From NCBI GenBank assembly GCA_900545135.1, contig UQXL01000015.1, positions 1 through 56,500 on the forward strand: DNA of 56,500 nucleotides. The letters run 5' to 3'. This stretch comes from an uncultured Eubacteriales bacterium (GTDB lineage Bacteria; Bacillota; Clostridia; Peptostreptococcales; Anaerovoracaceae). The position numbers and the translations under genes are program-made. This document shows positions 51,240 to 56,500 of the stretch, piece after piece. The notes below the pieces were generated by a model that saw nothing but the letters and a program-made list of their open reading frames with translations, made no database searches and had not been told where the DNA came from. How positions within the stretch are numbered: position 1 is the stretch's first letter; every line of letters begins with the position of its first letter.

Positions 51240-51911
51240 TACATAATTTATATTTTTGCCTTTTTCTCTGAAACGATCCTCGTACTCGGTGGTAATTACA
51301 GGTTCCCGGCGTGATGCAGTCGCAGCCCTGCGTTCTCCGGACTCACAGCCGCCCATTTCTGCATCTCCGTGCAGATCTCTGGTCATTTCAAAAATCTCAA
51401 GTCCGGCCTCTTCTATCTCCTCCAGCGTGAACTCAAAGAGACCGTCGTTGTCACTCTTAAATTCCACAAAGCTTCCAGGAGCCAAAACCTCTTTATAATT
51501 TAAAAGCCTCCTGCGGTAAGTCAGCCGTCTTTTGGCGTGACGCGCCTTTGGCCATGGATCGCTGAAATTGAGAAAAATCCCCGATAGTTCTCCTTCAGCA
51601 AAGAAATCCCTCAAATCGTCTACATACGATATGAATATGCGCAGGTTCTCAAGGCGTTTTTCCTCGGCTTTCTGCAAAGCTCTGAGGGCCACGTTGCTCT
51701 GCCCTTCTATGGCGATAAAATTCCTCCCGTGAAAAGCCTCTGCGCATCTCATGATAAACTGGCCTTTTCCGCAGCCTATCTCAAGAAATATGGGGTTGGA
51801 ATTGCCGAAAATTTCTCTCCAGCGTCCTTTGCAGCCGCATGGCTCATCTATCAAAAAGCTGGAATTCATCTCCAGCTTTTCCTGCAAATTTTTAATATTT
51901 CTCTGTCTCAT
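51228..51911 (-). CDS. trmB: tRNA (guanine-N7-)-methyltransferase
   Basis: About 227 residues. It makes m7G46 in tRNA from SAM. Motif I is LEIGCGKGQFIM, and the family catalytic segment is NFSDPWPKARHAKRRL. The start is ATG 51911, which shares its A with the ecfT stop (TGATG), so the genes are coupled. The long open frame upstream lies inside ecfT. An inserted loop near CESGERRAATASRREP before the TEYE motif is longer than usual. Confidence 0.93.
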   Translation of the reverse strand: MRQRNIKNLQEKLEMNSSFLIDEPCGCKGRWREIFGNSNPIFLEIGCGKGQFIMRCAEAFHGRNFIAIEGQSNVALRALQKAEEKRLENLRIFISYVDDLRDFFAEGELSGIFLNFSDPWPKARHAKRRLTYRRRLLNYKEVLAPGSFVEFKSDNDGLFEFTLEEIEEAGLEIFEMTRDLHGDAEMGGCESGERRAATASRREPVITTEYEDRFREKGKNINYVKFR

Positions 51912-52711
51912 CACATTACCTTTGACTGTATGATTATGACGGCGCCGAAAATTATCATCATGACAACGGCCGCATAGTCTCTTCCGACAAACTTCATGCC
52001 GTTCATCCGCGTCCTGTTCTCGCCGCCGCGATAGCATCTGGCCTCCATGGCCATCGCCAAATCCTGCGCGATCCTGAAAGCGCTGACAAACAGCGGTACC
52101 AATATAGGTATCAGGCTCTTGGCCCTCTTTACAAGTCCGCCGCTTTCAAAGTCGGCTCCTCTGGCCTGCTGGGCTTTCATGATCTTGTCTGCCTCTTCAA
52201 GAAGAGTAGGTATGAATCTCAGGGCTATGGTCATCATCATGGCAATGTCGTGAGCCGGAAGTCCTATCTTTTTAAATGGGGAAAGCAGTCTTTCTATGCC
52301 GTCAGTCAATGCCAGCGGTCTGGTGCACAGTGTAAGCATGGACGATCCCATCAGAAGAAGCACCAGCCTTATGGCCATGAACACCGCCAATTCCAGACCC
52401 TCTGCGGTAATCTTCAGAAATTTCCACTGCCAGAGGATTCTGCCGTCCACCATGAAGATGTTCAGGGCAAATGTGAAAAGCAGTATTATCATTATCGGCT
52501 TGAGTCCACGCAAGATATAGCTTACAGGCACTCTGGACACGGCGATTATAACTCCTAAAACCACCGCGGCTATGCCGAATCCTATGAAATTGTCCACGAT
52601 GAACAGCTCTATTATGAACAGGAGCGTGGCTATTATCTTTATTCGCGGGTCCAGCTTGTGCACCCACGAATCTCCTGGAAAATACTGTCCGAGAGTTATA
52701 TCTCTTATCAT
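51911..52711 (-). CDS. ecfT: Energy-coupling factor transporter transmembrane subunit EcfT
   Basis: A 266-residue membrane protein with about five hydrophobic segments, the scaffold of an ECF vitamin/metal importer. Two coupling-helix motifs that touch the ATPases have the Ala-Arg-Gly form (QQARGADFESGG and MEARCYRGG). The start MIRDITLGQYFPGDSWVHKLDPR is typical of EcfT. It follows ecfA2 by 32 bp. No substrate-binding S component is encoded here, so a shared group II ECF module is likely. Confidence 0.95.
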   Translation of the reverse strand: MIRDITLGQYFPGDSWVHKLDPRIKIIATLLFIIELFIVDNFIGFGIAAVVLGVIIAVSRVPVSYILRGLKPIMIILLFTFALNIFMVDGRILWQWKFLKITAEGLELAVFMAIRLVLLLMGSSMLTLCTRPLALTDGIERLLSPFKKIGLPAHDIAMMMTIALRFIPTLLEEADKIMKAQQARGADFESGGLVKRAKSLIPILVPLFVSAFRIAQDLAMAMEARCYRGGENRTRMNGMKFVGRDYAAVVMMIIFGAVIIIQSKVM

Positions 52712-52743
52712 CAGTTTTCTGTCCTTTTTTGTTTTCTATTCTT

Positions 52744-53616
52744 TTAATTTCTGTCTTTTTTCGGTCTCTGCATTAAAAAGTCCGCTATCTCATCCGCGGC
52801 CTCGTCAACGGAAAGGATGGTCTCCGCTATGCTCATGCCTCTTTCGCGCAGCGCTTCTGTCAGCTGCGTTATCGGCGGCAGATCAAGTCCGACATCGGCC
52901 AGTTCTTTTCTGTGGGAAAAAACTTCTTTAGGCGTTCCCACCGTCACGACTTTTCCGCTGTCTATGACGAGAACTTTGTCTGAGAGCCTGGCAATATCGG
53001 CCATGTTGTGGGAAACCAGTATGGTTATATTGCCTGTTCTGCGGTGAACCTCCTCCACCATTTTGAGCACGTCTTTATGTGCTTTTGGATCGAGACCTGC
53101 CGTAGGCTCATCAAGTATAAGGACCTCCGGACGCATGGCGATGACTCCGGCTATGGCTACGCGTCTCTTCTGTCCGCCGGAAAGGTCGAATGGCGATCGG
53201 TCTTTAAAAATCTCATAATCAAGACCAACCAATTCCAAAGCCTCTTTGACACGCTCCTCTGCTTCTTCCTCTGAGAGGCCGAGGTTCTTCGGGCCGAAAG
53301 CCACGTCTTTGGCTACGGTCTCTTCAAAGAGTTGATATTCAGGGTACTGGAAAACCAAACCTATCCGTTTTCTTATCTCAGTCATAGAAATTCCCGGCTC
53401 CGTGATGTCTACGCCTCCGATATGGATCCTGCCCTCGTCCGGCTTCAAAAGGCCGTTGAGATGCTGAAGCAGCGTGGATTTCCCCGAACCGGTGTGTCCG
53501 ATTATGCCGAAAAGCTGTCCGTCCTCCACCTCAAAGCTGATGTTGTCCAAAGCGAGCGACTCCGTCGGCATTCCCTTTTCATATATATGCTTTAAATTTT
53601 CTACTCGTATTGACAT
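52744..53616 (-). CDS. ecfA2: ECF transporter ATPase EcfA2
   Basis: A 290-residue ABC ATPase. Walker A is GHTGSGKST (about 37-45), the signature LSGGQKRR, Walker B LILDEPTAGLDP and the switch His in LVSHNM. A C-terminal extension (about 225-290) is typical of EcfA. Its start overlaps the ecfA1 stop by 16 bases. Confidence 0.95.
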   Translation of the reverse strand: MSIRVENLKHIYEKGMPTESLALDNISFEVEDGQLFGIIGHTGSGKSTLLQHLNGLLKPDEGRIHIGGVDITEPGISMTEIRKRIGLVFQYPEYQLFEETVAKDVAFGPKNLGLSEEEAEERVKEALELVGLDYEIFKDRSPFDLSGGQKRRVAIAGVIAMRPEVLILDEPTAGLDPKAHKDVLKMVEEVHRRTGNITILVSHNMADIARLSDKVLVIDSGKVVTVGTPKEVFSHRKELADVGLDLPPITQLTEALRERGMSIAETILSVDEAADEIADFLMQRPKKDRN

Positions 53617-54440
53617 AAGTAATCGACCATTTCTTCCATTCCAATGATATTTTCAGGCACGCTGACGCCCCTTTGCCTGAGCTTTTCCGCCAAATCCACC
53701 ACCAGAGGGATATCCAGATTTACGGAAAGAACCTTGTCTTTCTGCGAAAAGACTTCCTGCGGGCTGCCATCGAGGAAAACTTCTCCGTCGTGCATTATTA
53801 TCACCCTGTCAGCTCTGACAGCTTCTTCCATGAAGTGGGTAATGAGAACTACGGTTATGCCCTCTTCGTGAAGTTCGCTGATGATGTTCATTATTTCACT
53901 TCGCCCTTTTGGGTCAAGCATGGCGGTTGGTTCGTCGAAGATGATGCAGCTCGGCTTCATGGCCACGACTCCCGCGATAGCCACTCTCTGTTTCTGTCCT
54001 CCGGAAAGCAGGTGCGGCGGCTTACCCTTAAAAGCTCCCATATTTACGTCTTTCAGAGCTTTGTCCACTCTGCGTCTGATTTCCGCAGGGTCTATACCCA
54101 GGTTCTCGGGGCCGAAAGCAACGTCGTCCTCGACGATGGCGGAAACCAGCTGGTTGTCAGGGTTCTGAAACACCATTCCCGCCGACTGGCGCACGTCCCA
54201 TATATGCTCGTCATCAGCCGTATCGTAGCCATTGACATATATGACTCCCTGGGTAGGCAGCAGTAAGCCGTTGAGGTTCTTTGCAAGAGTGGACTTTCCC
54301 GAACCGTTCTTTCCCAGAATGGCCGTAAAACTGCCTTTTTCTACAGAAAGGCTTATATCGTTAATAGCCCTTACTGCTTCTCCGTCTTCCGATTTTTTAT
54401 ATTCAAATATCAAATTTTCAATTCTTATGATTGAATCCAT
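53601..54440 (-). CDS. ecfA1: ECF transporter ATPase EcfA1
   Basis: A 279-residue ABC ATPase. Walker A is GKNGSGKST, the Q-loop lies in VFQNPDNQLV, the signature is LSGGQKQR, and Walker B is IIFDEPTAMLDP. The start is ATG 54440, one base past the aroD-like stop; an upstream extension in the frame runs inside that gene. In many Firmicutes ecfA1-ecfA2-ecfT follow rplQ; here they are in a different operon. Confidence 0.95.
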   Translation of the reverse strand: MDSIIRIENLIFEYKKSEDGEAVRAINDISLSVEKGSFTAILGKNGSGKSTLAKNLNGLLLPTQGVIYVNGYDTADDEHIWDVRQSAGMVFQNPDNQLVSAIVEDDVAFGPENLGIDPAEIRRRVDKALKDVNMGAFKGKPPHLLSGGQKQRVAIAGVVAMKPSCIIFDEPTAMLDPKGRSEIMNIISELHEEGITVVLITHFMEEAVRADRVIIMHDGEVFLDGSPQEVFSQKDKVLSVNLDIPLVVDLAEKLRQRGVSVPENIIGMEEMVDYLCQYE

Positions 54441-54441
54441 A

Positions 54442-55245
54442 TTATTTCTTTTCTCCGTAGTAAGTGTCAAGATACCTGGACAAATCTCTCGCGTTGAACT
54501 GTCCCGGCGCAGTCTGCCTGCTGCCGCAGGCATAACTTATGACAGAGCCGAAATCTCCGGCGCACACTCTGCTGGTCCTGCCCGCCTCGCCCATGGCTAT
54601 GGCCACTATAGGCTTGTGGTTCCTCAGCTGTGTGTAAGCGGCGGCACCCTCCAGCATTGAATATGTATCCTCTTCCTTTTCTGCTGCACACGCTACTTTC
54701 AGTATGTCGGCTCCGCTCTTTTCCATCTTGAGGAATTGTTCTGCGATTTCGTTTCTGTCCATCATCCTGTCAAAATTGTGGTATGAAACGAGAACCTTGG
54801 TCTTTTTACGCCTAGCTTCCCTCACCAGCTGTGAAATGCTCGGATTATCTGCATCCACATCTATGATATCGACGTGCCCCATGGCCCATCTCTGCAGCCT
54901 GTTCCCTGTCGCATCGCCGCCCTTGTAATCGACGATAAATTTCTTTCCCGGACACAGCTTTCTGATTTCTTTGACCATAGAAACGAATTCTTCCTCGCTT
55001 AGATCCGCCGTCCCTTTCATTTTGTCTGCGCACCACTCCACTATCTGGCAGAAATCTTTGTATTCTTCTATATCGCGCTTTATCTCTTCCATACTGGCGC
55101 AGTTCAGCGACAGGCAGATTTCAGGACGCTGAGGCTTCTTTTTATCAGAACGCTGTAGTTTCTTTTTATCAGGACGCTGCGCTTTCTTTTCCTTTATTGT
55201 GTTTGCTTCCTTCTGACTTTTCTTTTTTCTCAAGCTTATTCCCAT
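54442..55245 (-). CDS. Type I 3-dehydroquinate dehydratase-like protein, divergent
   Basis: A 267-residue protein whose second half resembles AroD, the Schiff-base enzyme of the shikimate pathway. Catalytic-type residues are present: H156 (VSYHNF), K183 (ADILKVAC), R226 (GRTSRV) and Q249 (TAPGQF). However, the usual EWRAD is EWCAD (C72), and the region that should carry an RTxxEGG motif reads DYKGGDATG and is shortened, so two substrate-binding arginines and a Glu seem lost. The first 40 residues are Lys/Arg-rich with an 8-residue repeat (DKKKxQRx) encoded by a 24-bp tandem repeat. It overlaps ywaF by 77 bases. True AroD activity is uncertain. Confidence 0.7.
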   Translation of the reverse strand: MGISLRKKKSQKEANTIKEKKAQRPDKKKLQRSDKKKPQRPEICLSLNCASMEEIKRDIEEYKDFCQIVEWCADKMKGTADLSEEEFVSMVKEIRKLCPGKKFIVDYKGGDATGNRLQRWAMGHVDIIDVDADNPSISQLVREARRKKTKVLVSYHNFDRMMDRNEIAEQFLKMEKSGADILKVACAAEKEEDTYSMLEGAAAYTQLRNHKPIVAIAMGEAGRTSRVCAGDFGSVISYACGSRQTAPGQFNARDLSRYLDTYYGEKK

Positions 55246-56023
55246 TTCCTCTTCCCCTTCTTTTCTCTTTAAACATAGCTGATAATTTATATACCACGTA
55301 TAAAGCGTGGAAAATAATCAATACCATGAGGACTATACCTGCAAGATAGCCCGGATCCCCAAATCTTTCGCCGAATATGTCCCACACGATAATCAGAGGC
55401 GACCCCGGAGACGCTTCGTTGAGAAACAGATAATTTGTACCGAAAATACAGTTAAAAATGTAAACCGGCACGGACACAGCAATCATCGCCGCAGTGGTTT
55501 TCCATAAGCCTCTGTAAGACGCTCTTACCTCTCCGTCATGATATATCATGGCAAAATATACCACTATCCAACCATGGAACAGAAAGCTATGTATGTTCAT
55601 GTAGTTGAAAAACGGATATTCCGTCCAGTTGCAGAAAAGCAGCGCCGCCACGGCTCCCGGAAACATCGCATAGGCGAACAGCTGCGAAGTCACATTCTGC
55701 CAGCGCCCATACGAATGAAGCATCATCACCAATATGGTAAAGCTGCAGAGATGAAGCGGCATATAATCCAGCATATTTGCACCCTGAACGGCCAGCTCAG
55801 TGTCTTTTAGTATCTCCGATACCAGCAGCGCGGCTGCAAAGAATTTCTTTATTTTAATTTTTCTCTCTTCGCCGGCTTTTTTATACATCGAAGCGGCTAT
55901 CAATGCGGAGGCAAAAATTGCGGCAAGCCAGACCAAGTGGCCTGTGCCGTACAGTTCAAATCCTATGTCCAGCTGTCTCTCTTCAATCAGCGCTGAATAT
56001 ATGAAGAAATTTTCAAATGTCAT
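55169..56023 (-). CDS. YwaF / TIGR02206 family membrane protein
   Basis: A 284-residue integral membrane protein with about six to seven hydrophobic segments and the conserved MPLHLCSF motif (about 92-99). The MNIHSFLFHGW segment corresponds to the family His-rich helix. A basic, Lys/Gly/Ser-rich tail of about 40 residues ends it. Function unknown. It is the first gene of the operon leading to aroD-like, ecfA1, ecfA2, ecfT and trmB; its end overlaps the next gene by 77 bases. Confidence 0.8.
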   Translation of the reverse strand: MTFENFFIYSALIEERQLDIGFELYGTGHLVWLAAIFASALIAASMYKKAGEERKIKIKKFFAAALLVSEILKDTELAVQGANMLDYMPLHLCSFTILVMMLHSYGRWQNVTSQLFAYAMFPGAVAALLFCNWTEYPFFNYMNIHSFLFHGWIVVYFAMIYHDGEVRASYRGLWKTTAAMIAVSVPVYIFNCIFGTNYLFLNEASPGSPLIIVWDIFGERFGDPGYLAGIVLMVLIIFHALYVVYKLSAMFKEKRRGRGNGNKLEKKEKSEGSKHNKGKESAAS

Positions 56024-56242
56024 CCGTTTCCTCTTTAAAAGAAGTTTTCTGTTTTATAAAAGTTCTCTGTAAATAACGTCATGCGGCTCGCACTTTATCG
56101 TCCCGGCTTTCTAACAAGGCCTACCCGCCAACGAGCCGCGGCCTGCCGGCCCATACGCTCCAACAGACCCAGCGCGCCGCGCATGGGCGTTGCTATGAAC
56201 CGTCTGCGAACCCCAAGGCTCAGGCTCGTCCGCACATGACAT
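56024..56242 (-). other. GC-rich 5' leader of the ywaF-ecf operon
   Basis: About 220 nt lie between the predicted transcription start and ywaF. The part at 56090-56230 is GC-rich and rich in CGCG/GGCC self-complementary stretches, unlike the flanks. No riboswitch class was recognised. Confidence 0.35.
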
Positions 56243-56248
56243 TATTAT

Positions 56249-56277
56249 ATTTTACACCAGCAAAATATATATGTCAA
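56249..56277 (-). promoter_or_regulatory. Promoter of the ywaF-ecf operon
   Basis: On the minus strand TTGACA (56272-56277), exactly 17 bp, then TAAAAT (56249-56254). Confidence 0.75.
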
Positions 56278-56306
56278 AAGTTATGTTTTCGCGCCGACGG
56301 GAAAAT

Positions 56307-56368
56307 GTGGGTGTACGACTGGGAAGCGTGGGTGCGCCAGCTGGAGGCTGGGTGCGCTGTCTTGGAGG
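56307..56368. repeat. 21-bp tandem repeat, three units
   Basis: GTGGGTG-type units start at 56307, 56328 and 56349 (last slightly shorter). Beyond it to the window end nothing is recognised. Confidence 0.75.
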
Positions 56369-56500
56369 TTGTCAACGGCCCGGGCTGTATCCAAATTTGC
56401 CAAAATCGCGGAAAATGGATACCCTTTCTATTAGCTTGCTCTTCACGTGCGGTCAGCTGTGAATTTCCGTGCCATTACATAAAAAAGAGACCATATTCCT

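Noticed and set aside
56271..56462. 63-codon plus-strand frame at the window end
   Set aside because: It is formed by the 21-bp tandem repeat at 56307-56368 and starts in the promoter of the opposite operon.

Overview
The window looks like a piece of a chromosome from an anaerobic, low-to-moderate GC member of the Clostridia, most likely near Peptostreptococcales / Eubacteriales family XIII. The grounds are a standard Firmicutes S10-spc-alpha ribosomal cluster, the dnaX-ebfC-recR neighbourhood with the SRP RNA upstream of dnaX, BofA and SpoIIQ-like sporulation relatives, a sigma-54 amino-acid cluster, and strong AGGAGG ribosome binding sites. The taxonomic placement is inference only.

Layout. 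1-370: a repeat island. 0.4-3.4 kb: a sodium/amino-acid symporter with xpt, converging on a HAD phosphatase. 3.7-6.3 kb: argG-argH, where argG carries an in-frame TAG at codon 25. 6.5-13.1 kb: an opine-type dehydrogenase, a YfcC antiporter and an ornithine-cyclodeaminase homologue behind a good sigma-54 promoter, followed by a sigma-54 activator and an aminotransferase. 13.1-14.9 kb: a gene-free repeat island. 14.9-17.2 kb: ybaK, yitT, bofA, yaaL. 17.2-24.7 kb (minus strand): a small membrane protein, pcrA, ligA, SRP RNA, dnaX, ebfC, recR. 24.7-26.4 kb: a second large repeat island. 26.4-27.6 kb: a frameshifted PLP decarboxylase. 27.9-43.8 kb (minus strand): the ribosomal superoperon from rpsJ to rplQ. 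44.1-44.4 kb: another repeat module. 44.6-48.2 kb: psuK-psuG and a TGS/uridine-kinase-like protein. 48.3-51.2 kb: DUF378, YdbC/PC4, an aminotransferase and a SpoIIQ-like peptidase. 51.2-56.0 kb (minus strand): a tightly packed operon ywaF-aroD-like-ecfA1-ecfA2-ecfT-trmB.

The most unusual content is non-coding. Four intergenic islands hold 40-41 bp elements that begin ATGTTG and end CAACAT. They are arranged as symmetric four-element modules with fixed spacing. One class is 279 bp long in all three complete copies (gaps 52/53-12-52/53). A shorter class is 255-256 bp in two copies (gaps 41/42-12-41/42). Beside them are about 80-bp hairpin units whose outer and inner stems change in compensating pairs and which carry TGGTATAAT, an extended -10 sequence. 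I do not recognise either family. Separately, many intergenic gaps contain private short tandem repeats with units of 10-22 bp.

As a working system, the 6.5-13.1 kb cluster could import an amino acid or opine, oxidise it, interconvert the ornithine/proline-type product and transaminate it, under a GAF-like, cysteine-containing sigma-54 activator. The substrate is not readable from sequence. No tRNA, rRNA, CRISPR array, transposase or phage gene was seen. Coordinates and alignments were made by eye.
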